Source of the DNA: Callipepla californica brunnescens
Lineage: Eukaryota; Chordata; Aves; Galliformes; Odontophoridae
Length of the DNA: 64,000 bases
Direction: 5' to 3'
Assembly: GCA_023055505.1 (NCBI GenBank)
Contig: JALIRH010000007.1
Span: 12,279,773-12,343,772, forward strand
Each line of letters begins with the position of its first letter. Position 1 is the stretch's first letter. A model generated the notes under the pieces. That model did not search any database, had not been told where the DNA came from, and saw nothing but the letters and a program-made list of their open reading frames with translations. The position numbers and the translations under genes are program-made. This document shows positions 1 to 13,197 of this stretch, one piece after another.

Positions 1-2055
1 AAAAGGAAAAAGGTTATTTTGACATACTTTTTGAAAGAAAGACAGATGAGATTCCACATCTCCAAACTAGTCTCTTAGTTTCTTCCCTCTTACAGAACCT
101 CTTGGGTAATTTCAATAAATCCTGACAGACAAGTAAGGAGCTCAATAGGATTAAATTACTACTTAGTTCCCAAAAGTAGATACCATACAGAGGATAGATA
201 TCCAGATTAAAAAATTGTGCGAATACCAGAACGGCCACATAAGAAAGTGCATAAATTCTGAAGTATTTGGAATGATTTGTGTTTCAGAAGGCCTCAAAAA
301 CAATAAAATGCTGTTCATGTTACAGGACTTTGACATAGGAGATCTCATTTTGCTTGTAGCACATTCCCCGAATGCAGGATTAGAAGTGCAGCTGAGGGAC
401 ACAATGCTGCTTCTGTGGGCAGCCTCAGAAAGGTGTTCAGATCTGACCAGCTTTCCATAGAGAAAATCACGCAATCAATTGCTCTATTTTCATTGTAGAA
501 GTCCTGTCAGCCCTTTTCTGTTGGGATCATCAATAACTGTGAATGCATGTAAAAAGATATCCAAAATGAGACTCTTAGTTTAACTCCTCTGTTACATGAA
601 AAAATCCTTTAACTGGTAAAGAGGGAGGATATATCACCCTAAGAGTTTTGGTGGTCACATCTGATCACATAGAAGTAATGTAGCTATGATGTGTATAGTA
701 CAAGGTGTTGCTTTAGGTCACTAAATCAGGCAAAAGTGTAATGTGGGGCAACCTGACACAACATGGCATCATCATGAGTTCCTAATAAGAGTCTAAAGAT
801 TTTAACAGAAACATGTAGAAATGAATGTATTTCTAATGAAAATCATTTACAAATCACAAAGAACAGTCATGGAGCTCAAACTGTCTCAAGAGAGAGGACT
901 AGCAAGTAAAAAATATTTTCAAAATAAATCTCATATTCACTCTATGAACACAAAAGAATGCATTTCAAATGATTCTTCTGTTATCTTCATGTGTGCTTTG
1001 TCATTATAACCTTGCTGAATCATTTTTTAAACTGATTATGTTTTCCTTTCCTTAAAAGTACTGAGGTAGAAAACAATTCATGGCATCTAAAGCTGACTAG
1101 GCTAGGCTTAGATAGGATGAAAGAGTTAAAATGTGGAAAGGGTTTGTTCATAACAGGGACACTGCTGTTTCTCCTTTCTTTCCCTAAGTATACAAGTCAA
1201 GAATGTTCAGAGCGGGGAAGAAGTATCTCAGTACTTCTGTACAGAAATCTTATATTCCCTAGACCAGCAATCTCTCCACTTTTGGTGAAAAATGTGTTTA
1301 TCATCCCATAGCAGATAGCTCACAAATGACAGCAAACAGAAACATTCTGCCCTCAGTGATATTTAAATAGGAAAATGCTACTGGAAGTCTTTGTTGTTTA
1401 CTGGTTTAACGTTAGTTGTTTCAGTTGAAGAGATAATGTAAGTGATTCGGGGAATTTGCTGGAAAAGGAAGAGCATCATTCATCTTTTATATATTCAAAG
1501 ATTTCATTCTGAATCAGATATTACATATAAAATCAAATAAAGCAACACTTATCATTCTTTGAATAGACATCTAGATTGACTATACTGAAATACTGTAATT
1601 TAATGGTTTAGTTTCTTGAGGTATGTAACTCGGAATTTTATTCATTGATTACTATTATATATAAATTCTAGAACTGCATTTTTAACACAGACTTTTTGAA
1701 ACTATATTTGAAAGATGCTGGACATTAAAAAAAATATACTGATTTAAGATTTATGCAATAAACGTACTGTCATGCTAATTGCATTGATTCCTACCTGGGT
1801 GCTGAATCCACAACCAATGTCCCCAGTTTTCAGACAGTGTATGCACACATGTGCCAGGAAAATGGTAGACCAGAACCACAGGAAGACACAGCACAACAGG
1901 ACATTGTCACCAGTGATGCCCATGAACAAATGTTAGGATATTGTCCCACCCACAGCTTTGAGGCAGAACACTCCCTGATAGCTGTGATAGCTTCTTTGAA
2001 ATTGCAGGAAATTGATGGAGTTCCATGAATCCCCATCTAAGATTGCAAAGTAAGC

Positions 2056-2098
2056 AAAAAAAAAAAACAAACCCAAAACAAAACAAAATAAAAAAAAT
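2056..2098. repeat. A-rich (AAAAC-like) simple repeat
   Basis: A run of 12 A is followed by irregular CAAA/CAAAA units and a second A run. It looks like a slippage-prone simple repeat or a decayed poly-A tail. No retroposed gene can be recognised on either side. Confidence 0.7.
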
Positions 2099-3274
2099 TC
2101 CAAAAGGAACATCAAAAAGGATGTTCAGAAAGTATTTTCTAGTATGTCAAAGAAAATACTCCTTTCTTCTTTCCTGACTGCAAATACAGGAATCAGTTTA
2201 AACTGGCATATCTAAGGGATTAGTAAAGCCCTTAGCAAGTGATTTTTTTAAATAATAAAAGAAAATCAGTTCAGGCAGAAAATCTTAGAACATTTTTAGG
2301 ACAAAAATAAAGGGAGGAAGGACTGGGCATAGTGACATGTTCCTGGATGAAAAGAAAAAATAATGGAACAGCTGTAGACAATGATATAGGTGTTGGGGGT
2401 GAGTTGTTGTTGCTGTTGTTTTAAGAGCAGAAAACTAATATTAGCTCTGGCAGTCCACTTTCCACCCATCTTACTTTTTTCTCCCCACAGTTCACACTGG
2501 CAAAATGCTTTGTGCAAGACATTAAAATTACACACAATATTCCCAAGTCATTGCATATTAAACAATCTGGAAATCATTTTTTACATAAACAAGCTGGATT
2601 GTTCTTTGATGCTACCTAAATTATAAACTGCTGAATATTTGCATGCTAGTTACTCTTGCAGTTGGCGGTCTTTCATGCTGAGCCCCATGTAAAATCACTC
2701 TTTTGTAGTCCGGATGCTTATTATAACTAACATTTAAAAGAGATGAGTTGCACTGTTAAAACAAACATATGTATCTCAAAAGATTACGCATCGGAGATGA
2801 GCAGCAAAGATTTGTTAAATTCATTCAATTGAGGCTATTTGAACTTCACTTAAACTGTCCATGGAAGCTCAGAAAACCATATTTTAAACTCTTTGTATTT
2901 GCAGTCAAGCATCTATCAGATTTTAATTTTATTTCCATTGCACCATTAGAATCTTCAGGCAAGTTTTCTGCTGGTGTCATTGTCATAATACACTTCCTTT
3001 TTGCTAGCTGAGAATTGTAACTTTATGCTCTCAAGAAGTCCAACAGATGGAAATAAGAGAAGTATGAAGAATACTCCAGAAGAAGAAATAGTACTGGTGG
3101 GGCTGGGAACATGAGTTGCGTGTGCAAAAACAAACGTACAAACACATCTTCCACTGCAGATACAGCTGCAGGAGGTCCTGCTAGATTCTCTGCAATATTG
3201 GCCTTCAAGCATTTTGATGGGAGGTCTGTGTTGCAGAACAGAATCTATGAAAAATGTTTCCAGAAAAGCTGTTA

Positions 3275-3318
3275 CAAAAAAACAAAACAAAACAAAACAA
3301 AAAACAAACAAAAAAAAC
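3275..3318. repeat. (AAAAC)n simple repeat
   Basis: Several consecutive AAAAC units degrade into AAAC and A runs. The repeat lies inside two overlapping, oppositely oriented open frames, which explains their lysine/asparagine-rich or phenylalanine-rich stretches and argues against both being real genes. Confidence 0.75.
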
Positions 3319-6300
3319 CAACACACTTTTTTCCTTGCTTTTCTACTTGTATAATATCATTCACTTTAATTGCTTCAGAAGCCACTCAAACCTATGAGAT
3401 CGTACAAGCAATACATAAGCGTTACCCTACCTTAAAACCTATCATAAAATGTTTGTTCTGTAAGCCAAAGGCTGCAAAATTCAAAGATCTCTTTGCATAC
3501 CCATGAGGTGTAAGAGCAGCGAATCTAAACTACAAGAATTCTCAGGCTCATAAAATGTGCTAAAACATTCTCACAGGTCACTGAATTGTCCTGCACTTCA
3601 ATTGAAATCTAAAACCCACCACCTGCTTCCTCTTTTCCCTATGTTTTCTCTATGTTCTGCACTAGGCCCTGTTCTTTTATCTCCCAGAGCATTTCCCTTC
3701 TCTATGTTCTTCCTACACTTCAGAGGAGTAGCTCCCTTCCCTCCCACATTCCCTTTTTACAATGCCAAAACATGGTTTACATTAAATAAGAATGAGGAAT
3801 GCAATTAACCCTATACTTGCTATAATCCTTGAGCTAAGTTGCAACTATTATCTGGATAAATGAGAACATCCTCTTAGCTCAAGTGAAAATTTGGACTGAA
3901 AGCTGGGAACAAGTTTACACATTTTTCTTTATTTTTTCATATTGTTTTCAAAGAGAGATGTACCTGAAAAAATTCTTTTGCAAAGCAAGGAACTCTTGGT
4001 TCTTAAAATCCATGATTGATTGAAAGAAACCTGAACATAATGATGGATTATTGGCTTTATGGCTTACAGCACATTTCATCAAGGCAAAATACCACAGGCA
4101 TTGAGAGCAATCATTTTATCCATCAATGTAGCACAGCTGTTTTGAGAGAAAAATTGAGCTAATGTATTTTGTGTGTCTGGCCCAGTCAGTAGACTGGTTG
4201 GGGACACAAGAGTCCAGGGATTTGGAGAAGGAAGGAAAGAAGGACTACATGTGTACACAGCAAGTCTATGCATTAAAATGTGTGGGTGACAGGTTTCTGT
4301 TGTCTTTCCCAAAATACAGCTTCATTTGTCTTCCTGATGACCAGAATTAATTCAAAATAACCAGGAATCTATCATCCTGTTATCTTCAAAGATTAAACTT
4401 TTATTTCACTAAAGCTTTAACTGAAACTTCAAGCCTTAACGCTGTTGGAAGTGGAATCACTGACTGGTGAATTCTTACCAGAATCTGACAATGACATGTA
4501 TGTAGTGTACAAAGTTCAGAGTGACTCAAGTTGCCCCTTAGCACAAGGTCAGTATAAAGAAGAGTAAGGTGAATATAGAGAACTGCGGTTCCATGTTTAA
4601 ATTAATACAAGTAGTTGTTTTCACATTTCAAAATACACTATAATTATCTGAAAAGAAAACAAAACATTTGCATTCGGTAAAAATATTATAGTGCCATAGT
4701 GCAAAGTTCTAACTTTAGTAATCTCAATGGCTTTATATCTTGTCTGGATACATCCTTAAAATGTACAATAGCCAGAAATGCAAAGAGTGCTTTACTATTT
4801 TACTTTAAATTGGGGAGTTATGGGTTGTGTAGGGAGATGTCCACTAGAACCAGACGTGAAAATAGACTTCCAAACTGTAATTTCCAAGAGAAAAAGAGCA
4901 AACATAAATTTATTAGTAAGTTTATAATTTTTATTGCAAATTTCTTTTAAGCTTCTCTCCACCCACACATAATTTCCTTATTTTATGGTCCCTGGTTAAA
5001 CAGATGTGCAAGATTAAGACAACTAGGAAGCTGTATTAGAAACTGTTGGAGAAAAGTCTTGCCCACTGACTATGTGTTGTACGTGCTGCACTATACCAGA
5101 TAACACAAAGACAACTGGGAATTTCTCTTTGAATCCACAAAAATAGACTCCTATCAAATAATACAAGTATTCTGACAATTTTATGACTGTAATTCTAAAA
5201 GATTAGCATTCTAAAGGTAGTAAATGCTAATAGGTAGAGTAAAAGATAACATTCATTAGGATATAAGCACAACAACAATCTTAGTTTTAGACATAAAAAT
5301 ATAATATTTTAGTATCTGTTGCAGCATGAAGATCCTTTTGATGATAGCCACCACAGGTCCAAATGAATTATAGGAGAATGTGATGACAATCAACAAGCCT
5401 GTTCTCCTCATTACCAGTCATCTGATTTGCCATGCTTTCACTGTTTTATCATATATTGCTTTGCAGTTTGCTCTTTCTGTCACCAAACATAATACATGGT
5501 GAACAGATGTGATTTTGAAGAACTCTGCCAAATTTGTATTGTCCTTATGTTACATAAATTATTTTTTCCTGTGATGGAGGCAGCCAAATCTCCTCACTTG
5601 AGATCATTACACTTTTGGCTATGGAAATTTCTGGGCTTCATTTGATTGTCTAGAGATTCCAGTGGTGGTGGGGAGAAGAAGGTCTTTGCATTTTCTATTC
5701 CTCTGGAAGTTACATTTCCATAAAAAAGTGATTATCCATTTTCTGTTTTAGCAACCCTCATGTTAAAACTGGAAGAAGCACATTGTGTTTCCCTTATTCC
5801 AGTCATCATCATCTGCTTTTGAGCGTCAAGAGTTGCCTGTGCATTGAATGCATGAACAATTTTATTCTTCCCATCTTTACTCTATAATACTTTGCACCTA
5901 TTGGTTGACTTGTACTGCAAGAGGATTCTTTTCATTGCTGAGTACTTGCTAAGAAAGCTCTCTGAATTAAATGACTCAGTCAAAATATTTATATCACCTC
6001 AAATGTAACTGCAATAATCAAGAAACTTTCTACATGTTCTTAACACGATTCCTGGAGCTGAAAAAGCTTTATCAAATACAACCTTTATTTTTTCTATACA
6101 CAGCATCACGTACAAGAGTCTTGTTGATCTTCTAACAGCAGCAATACTTTCATTGTATGAGCAGGCAGCTACACATTCTGTGAGACAGTGTCTGCATACA
6201 AAAGACACTATCCTGGGTTTCTTTGGAAAAATAAGTATTTTATGGCTTTTATGACACACTATTGAATCAGAGAGTATTCGTTTGATCCTTGATAAAACAA

Positions 6301-7275
6301 GATGAACTTTTATTTTATTTTAATTTCTGTTCCAAAAATACATCTGTAAATCTGGAGTAAACTTTGAGTCAATGACCTGGCCTGACTATTTAAAATAAAA
6401 CAGTTGTCTGAGGATAAAACTGTATGACAGAGTTATCAAGAACAATAATGTTGTACGAGATTATTAATAGCATAATTGAAATCAGAATCTAGATATTCTG
6501 TGGTTTCAGTTCTTTTCACTTTTATTTCATAAAGGTTTAAAGGCTGGATTCTCAGATGGCATAAATCTGCATTGATATCTGTCTGGCATCAGATCTAATA
6601 GATCCCACTGTGCGTGCCTAGCACCATCGTTCTTTGCTATGGAACTATCATGTCAAGCATGAGTAGTATCCATTTGCTTGAAATGAAGCATGATTTACAA
6701 CTAAGATGTTGAGATAACAGATTTGAGAATTACATATTCTTCTCAGTAGAGAGTATGTATTTATGGGGTTGAGTAATGTCATCCTTTTGATCTAAACAGT
6801 ACTTAACTATTGCACTGGACTCTGAGAACAGGTTTATGTTATGCAGGGAAGTGTGGGATGAAAATCCCTATATTAACTCCATTGTGGTTCTCAGCACTGC
6901 TGTACTGTTGGTAGGCAGATCTGCTGATAGGTCATGCATGTTACCAATTTGCTGAGAGTTTTGCATAATATTCTTTGCCACAGTATTAGACCACCCAGTG
7001 CAGTCTCTTTGAGAATAATCCTGTCCTCTATTTTACTAAAAAACTTCTACAAGCTGGGAGGAGAAGATGTTTATACAGCCATCTTATCATTCATTTTAGA
7101 TTTTTCCTAAACTTTCTGTAAGTAGCTAAACTTCTCACAAGTCATTTTATGAAAACAAACTAAAATCTCTGTTCTTCAGGCTTCAGGTTCAAAAGAAAGT
7201 TTAAAATATCTTCTCTTTACCATGCACTGAAGCTGATAAATACTCAGAGATAACTCCACCACACTTAAATTATTT

Positions 7276-7736
7276 CACAGAATCATAGAATTGTAGGGGT
7301 TGGAAGGGACCTCCAGAGATCATCGAGTCCAGCCCCCTTGCCAAAGCAGCTCCCTAGCCCAGATTGCACATGTTGGCACCCAGACGGATCTTGAACATCT
7401 GCAGAGGAGACTCCACGACAGAACCACAGAGTCACAACCTGTCTGGGCAACCTGTTTCAGTGCCCTGTAGCCCTTACTGTGAAGAAGTTCTTATGCACAT
7501 TTGTGCAGAACTTCCTATTTCCCCTTTCCTAATTTCCCCTTGTCCTCTCACCACGCATCACTGAAAAGAGTCCATCTTCATCCCTTTGCCTCCCACACCT
7601 TCAGATATTTATAGACGTGGATCAGATCCATTCTGAGTCTTCTTTTTTCAAGGCTGAACGCACCCAAGTCTCTCACCCTTTCCTCATCAGAAAGGTGCTC
7701 CAGGCCCTCCTTTATCATCTTTGTGGCCCTTGCTAA
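7276..7736 (-). mobile_element. CR1 LINE, 5'-truncated copy
   Basis: The plus strand begins CACAGAATCATAGAATTG and continues with a TTGGAAGGGACC block, which is the reverse complement of a CR1 3' end. The element therefore runs on the minus strand with its 3' end at 7276. Further in, blocks resembling CAACCTGTTTCAGTGCCC and GTGAAGAAGTTCTT are standard CR1 landmarks. On the minus strand at 7578-7835 the translation contains [20 protein letters not shown] and then [18 protein letters not shown], which is the carboxyl end of the CR1 reverse-transcriptase protein. The copy is cut off at its 5' end, as is usual for CR1, so it carries no endonuclease and no complete RT domain. The limit at about 7736 is where the similarity I recognise fades. 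It is a dead insertion with no sign of function. Confidence 0.9.
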
Positions 7737-10700
7737 ACAGGGGAATCTGGTTTTCTGTTTTGACTTTTTCTTCATAAAATCCATGAGGAGAAATGGATGA
7801 ACATTCATCAGGACTGTAAACTCTTTAGGCTTCACAGCATAGGTTACTGTATGTTTTCGTAGTGGTTAGTGCAAAAAAGATCACCACCTTGGAAAGTGAT
7901 ATTCATAATCAAGTTATTTTATTCCTGGCATAATTCTGAACTGATTGAGATTGTCCAACATGCTCACAGTTAGGGAGCTGATCTTCCAGTTTAGGGTATA
8001 GGCTCCTTGCAAATAAGCTATTTCCCAGTAGAAAAGTTTCTTCTGGGACTGTATGCCTTTATAATTCAGAGCTGCCTCCAGGCTTTTCTAGCCTGTATCA
8101 GGCCTTAATCAGTCATAGCTGGGTGAATCTGGAAGCAGCAAAATGTGTATTAGAAAATCCTAAGAAAAGAAACTGACTAAAGGATTCTGCAGCCCCTTGG
8201 TTTTCTTTGTGCAGACAAAAAAAAGCTCTTGGGCTTGTGCCTAGTACTTTATAAGGGAAAAATGGGTGAACTGTTCCTCACAAAGCATTTAGAATACTTA
8301 ATATTATTGTGTTTATAAATTATTTCAATTTTAAAATTATTTTTTAATTGATGAAAATACACTAATTAAGAAGTTGTTGTTAGAAAGGTACAAATACATT
8401 TTACTACCTATAGTAATTAGAATGAGTAATTACTTAAACATTATGATTTAAATTTAAATCATTTGTTTGATAGCAATATGAGTAAGTGGAAGACATCTAA
8501 TGGGCCTGGTACAAAGTGCTTAGCATAACGACAGTATGCTAAGTAAACGTGTACATATGCTTAACACTGATATTGGTCACCTGAACACTTATATTTTGCT
8601 TTTTTCATTCATCTTTGTTTTGATCTTGTAAGAAATGAAGCACACTAGACATAAGTCAAACAAACAAGTAGACACACACCTACCTTCGAACATTATGACA
8701 GTATATTCACTACTTCCATGGCTATATTTACTGCTTGTTTCCATGCATTGCTGGACCGTGGTCGCATAGTCACAAGACATTCTCTGCTGCTCAGAAAAAT
8801 TAATTTTTCTTATTCTTCCCAAGAATAGGCAAAAAAACTGTAGATCTTTTCAGGTTTTTTGTTGTTATTGTTGTTTTTTGTGCAGACAGCCATATACATA
8901 ATGTTGTATATCTGGGACCTCAAAAGGTTCAGACAAATTGTTCAGTCTTATGGACTGGTGTGGAAACACATCTGGTGCTCTGGTTACCTCTCTTTTTTTT
9001 ATTTATTTTTTTTAATTTTTTTCTCTTTCATTTACTTCCTAAGGAAGCTAATACTGCTATATGGACATGGATTTGCATACTTTCATACCTCCTTCTGGTT
9101 TAAATGTTTTTATCACCTCTGGCATTCCCTATTACTCAAATCCTTCATAGTGGCTAAGTCTTTTAAGCTAATATACTTTGTCTAAGTACTCTCACCGTGG
9201 TGAGGGTAGAAATTTCCTGCTTTTAGGCTTGTTTGGCAAGCAGATGAGGGATTTCTGATGAAAATCAAGAGAATCAAAAATACAGACTAGCAGAGCAGCA
9301 ATTAAGAGATACGGATCATTTCTAGATCAGGCATGAAAGAAAGTTATTGTAATAATAATTAAAATCAAGAGAAAATTTCTTATTAATTAAACTGTTCAAT
9401 AACAGCTCCTTTATTTTAGTTCTATGTTTACCATAAGGTTAGCAAAAGTTTTCTCTCACAATCACCCAATGCTGAAATAATGCAACTTCTAGAAGGAAAA
9501 ATTATTATCTGAAAGTCAAAAATTGTATCACTTTTGCTGCTTATATAGTCACCTACTTGTGTTTTAGAATATGGCTAGTGTACTGTGAATGCATAGCCAA
9601 GTCTCAGCTTAATGAAGTACAGTTCATACAAGATAGCAACAGCATGAGTGAGCTGAGGAACAGCAGAAAACAGGAAGGTTTTTGTAGGAATTTTCAACTG
9701 TGATCTGTGGCTATGTTAGCCTGCAAGGGGGAGGCTAGAGTAGAGGAAGCAGAAAGGTTCTCCTTGATCTCAACATATGGTTTGTGAAATAAAATCCTCT
9801 AGGGATTAGAGGGGCCCCAAAGAAGACCTGGGGTAAAAAAAAAAGAAAAGAAAGAAAAAAAGTGATTGATGCCTTGAACTTACTTTGGAAGAAGCAATAC
9901 TGGAGGAAATAGAACCTGTGGCTAGAGTTTTACATTTAGATACTCTGAGTTAATGTATCACCTTTCCTCTCCACTCCATAGATTACTATTCCATGGATTT
10001 TGGACATCAGAAGGGATACTGCAAGGGGTCAGAGAGGGAGGGCTGAGTAATGCATGGTATCTAATGCACATCAGTAAGCAATGATAAAAACATGTGCAGC
10101 AGAGGAACTTCTGACTACCCTTACATTAATAGCTTAGCCATTGTCTACATAGATATCTTGATTTATATCCAGGATGTAATTATTTTCCTTCATCTACTTG
10201 AGACAGTACACTAGTTCTTAAGTTAGATGTTCAGTAAGAGGACTGAATATGCTTAAAACAGTGCTGTAGGCAAGGGCAATCTGTTAAGATCAGAGCCAAA
10301 GCTGGTGGATCTGGAGGGCCTAAACACTCCTGTGACTTGAACATGAAAACAGCATAAGTATACAAGTTTCTCTGGCTGAGGGTACATCTATATTAATGAT
10401 ATCCTACTCTTCTTCACCCCCATCTTTTGGGACACATTGCATAGCACACTCAGAACATTCATCCTGGATTCCTCTTGGTTTAAAGCCAAAGTAGAGGATG
10501 TATGACAGGAGTATGTCCAGTACACTGCAGCCACGAATTGGCATTTACCTGTCATGACCAAAGCAAGGCTGAAATAAATAAAATAGACTGAAATAAACCC
10601 CTAAAACTGAACAAATATAGTGTCAAAATTATGTCCTCATCTGCTTTTCCAGATCTACTCCTGTAGTTCAGCACAATTATAACAACCAAAATAGCCCAAG

Positions 10701-11473
10701 CATTGAGGCACCTACCCAGCTCACTCAGAGAGTAAATTGAACAATACTTTCAAGTTTGAGTATCAGAGATGCTGTAACAAAATCTCTATGCTCTGTCACA
10801 GCCTTTGGGTAGTCACTCACTTTCCAGTGACCCATGGCTAAATATCCCTGACTTGGCTGCTTTCCCCCTGGTTGAAAGACCCATCATCACTTCTTGCATA
10901 ATTATTCTCTTAAGATTATTTCCGCAGTGTTTGGTGTGAACAACATTTATACATTTGCACCTGTTGATTTATGGAAACAGAGTCTGATTTTCTCAAGTAA
11001 CTCAAGTTCTGCCAGCACTAGGATGTCAGCACAAGTGCAAAACCTGAATAGACACATTTGTCAATCAAATTAGGTGTCCAAGATTAAATGAGTGAATAAA
11101 TGAAAGCCATTTTTCTAGTGAGCAGCTGCCCTCATTACTAAAGATCCTGTTAAGATTAAAGCTGCGCTGCCAGCTTCTTTCTTCAGTTAAGAAAAATAGA
11201 AGCAAAATTCAAACTAAGAAAATGTAATTTAAAGTGAGGCAATTGAAAATATTTTATATGAGTCAAATACTTAAAAATAATCTTTTCCTTGACCTGAACT
11301 GTAGTGTTTGCCTTGAACATGAGAATGTGACACTGGAATTCTAAACATAAGAAAATCCTAAAAGAAATAATAATAATGATGACAATGATGTTGGCAACAA
11401 CAATAGCAAAAAATGTTTTAAAGTGCAAAATTGAAATACTACGATATTATCACATTTTTTCTTTTTTTTTTTT
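7737..11473. other. Non-coding stretch, simple repeats only
   Basis: AT-rich DNA with no gene or element I recognise. The longest open frame is 108 codons (8859-9185, plus). Its product is phenylalanine/leucine-rich because it crosses T-rich runs near 8860-8880 and 8993-9022, so I do not accept it as coding. A short A/G-rich run lies at about 9836-9860. Confidence 0.6.
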
Positions 11474-11560
11474 ACCTGGTGTAGGGAACCTGCTTTGGAA
11501 GGGGGGTTGGACTCGATGATCTCTTGAGGTCCCTTCCAACCCCTATGATTCTATGATTCT
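11474..11560 (+). mobile_element. CR1 LINE 3' end, short and well conserved
   Basis: This stretch is a short CR1 tail on the plus strand. It holds GGTTGGACTCGATGATCTC, then GGTCCCTTCCAACCCCTATG, and ends in two copies of the ATGATTCT-type terminal repeat. Only the last 87 bases or so of the element are present, so the copy is very strongly 5'-truncated. The match to the consensus I remember is close over the whole fragment, which suggests a fairly recent insertion. A T-rich run (about 11455-11473) lies directly upstream and may be the target context. Confidence 0.9.
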
Positions 11561-13197
11561 TTCTGTTTGTTTTTAAGCAATTAAGGGAGACCAAGAAAGC
11601 TTTCTGAAACAACTCGATCTAGACAAACCAGGAGGACCCTTTGAAAATGATTTTAATCCAGAAACTCTCTCATCCTGTCTTACCTCCCAGCACATTTGTT
11701 GTTTCCGTGTATGTGCTTGTTTAAATGAAGTGGCATCTGCTGATCTTAAAGATTATGATTAAACATAAAAAAATAATATTCTCTAGCAGAATAAACATTT
11801 CTCATTTCAGTGAGGACTCACATGAGAATGAAATTCATGTAAGCACAACAGGACAGACCAGATGAAATTTTCAAGGATAACTATAAAGCCAACAACAGCA
11901 ATATTCAAGTAGTTAATGAGGAAACATACCTGAATGATGGGTGACACTGTCATTCCACACTGGCTTGCTATGAACCTTATGGAAAGCTGACCTTGCCCTG
12001 AAGAAATGAGAACAGAAAGAAAGAAGTGTATTTGTCATCTTTTAAATGTAACAGTGAGCACAGACAATTCCTGTATTAAACAGTAATGAGGGCCAGATTT
12101 TTAGCAGCAGTTAATTGGCAGTTTACTAACACTACAAATCACAGTTCTAATGTATGTCTAGTTCTGCATTTTGGGTTGCTACAAATAATGGCTGCACACT
12201 GACAAAAGGTGACGTGCACTCGCGCCTTGTTAATCTAAAATAATTTCAGTTGTAAAAACTCCTTGGTACACACTATTTCTGCAGTTTTTTACTCAGAGAT
12301 AAATTCATTTATATTTCAGAAATAGATTACATGTTAACAAAACACCAGAAATCTGCCTATAGAAAGTACCAAAACTGTTATGATTAAGGACTGGATTCCT
12401 TCTCAGCCAGAAGTTGCTACCTGCCTGGAAACAGCTGGTCATGGCATGATGCATCATGGGTCCTGCACTCTGGCAGTGCTATTGACAGACAAGGACCAGT
12501 AACATCTCTTAATTTATGTGGCAAATCTTTGCCTACAGTAGTCGCTGTGCTTTCATGCTCATTTTTCACTGAGAAATTTCCTCCAATCTTTCAGGGCCTC
12601 CTTTAAATTTTAGCTCCTACATTCTGCATGGAGATGACTATTTAAATGAAGTACAACTGCTTATGGAGCTGTTTGGAAATATATTGCTGTGAAACTGCTC
12701 TGCCTGCTTTCTGCCTGAACTTGTGGTTCTCTTTCATCTTGACACTTATACAGCAAATTTGTTGAAGTAGAAGCCTTTTCTTTCATGTTTGCCTTCTTTA
12801 ACATTTCCATTGATTTCATAAAATAATTTTTAAGTGTGGCTGCCGTTATGCCAGGCTAGCCATGAAAACCTCTGTGAGATTAATGGCTTTTCCTAAGAAA
12901 CAGAAAAAATGTTGCAATTTTTCTTAGTTTTACTTTAAATTTGGGGTCTACTGAAACCTGAAGCTTGAGGCTTCAAGATGAAAAAGACATTCATTGTGTG
13001 TTGTATCAAAAATATTGGGTCTCTATAAGGTCTAGGAAAATTTTCTAACATTTTGGGTGTAATTTGCCTCTTAACATAGGTGATTTAGAAGCCACTGTTT
13101 ATGTTTACCTTCCCATGGACAATATCAGATCAATTATGGAGACACTAAAATGTTAATTGAAGATTGTTTCATCTAGTTACATTTATATCAAGATCAC
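11561..13197. other. Non-coding stretch with one weak exon candidate
   Basis: AT-rich DNA without an open frame of note. The only structured item I can point to is the possible minus-strand exon at 11930-11997, listed separately. Confidence 0.55.
11930..11997 (-). other. Candidate spliced exon (68 bp), unverified
   Basis: Read on the minus strand, a pyrimidine-rich tract ending TTCTCATTTCTTCAG lies directly before 11997 and a CAG|GTATGT donor directly after 11930. The 68 bases between are open in the frame that starts at the third base, giving QGQLSIRFIASQCGMTVSPI followed by IQ. Both splice signals are close to the vertebrate consensus. I do not recognise the peptide. In 64 kb of AT-rich DNA such pairs occur by chance, and I saw other weaker ones, so this is a lead and not a gene call. 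It could be a coding exon of a large gene, a lncRNA exon, or nothing. Confidence 0.2.

Larger units (their letters stand above)
1..7275. other. Non-coding stretch, no recognisable gene
   Basis: AT-rich DNA with frequent stops in all frames. The longest open frames are 131 codons (3111-3506, plus) and 123 codons (2955-3326, minus). They overlap each other and an A-rich simple repeat, and their products are low-complexity without a domain I recognise. A strong acceptor-like pyrimidine tract ending CCCCACAG lies at about 2470-2490, but no good donor follows within about 200 bases. No CR1 end, LTR or RNA gene is visible. I infer intergenic or intronic sequence. Confidence 0.6.

Noticed and set aside
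2955..3506. Overlapping 123-codon minus and 131-codon plus frames
   Set aside because: They overlap each other on opposite strands and cross an A-rich simple repeat. Low-complexity products.
8859..9185. 108-codon F/L-rich frame resembling a membrane protein
   Set aside because: The hydrophobicity comes from T-rich runs, not from a recognisable membrane protein family.
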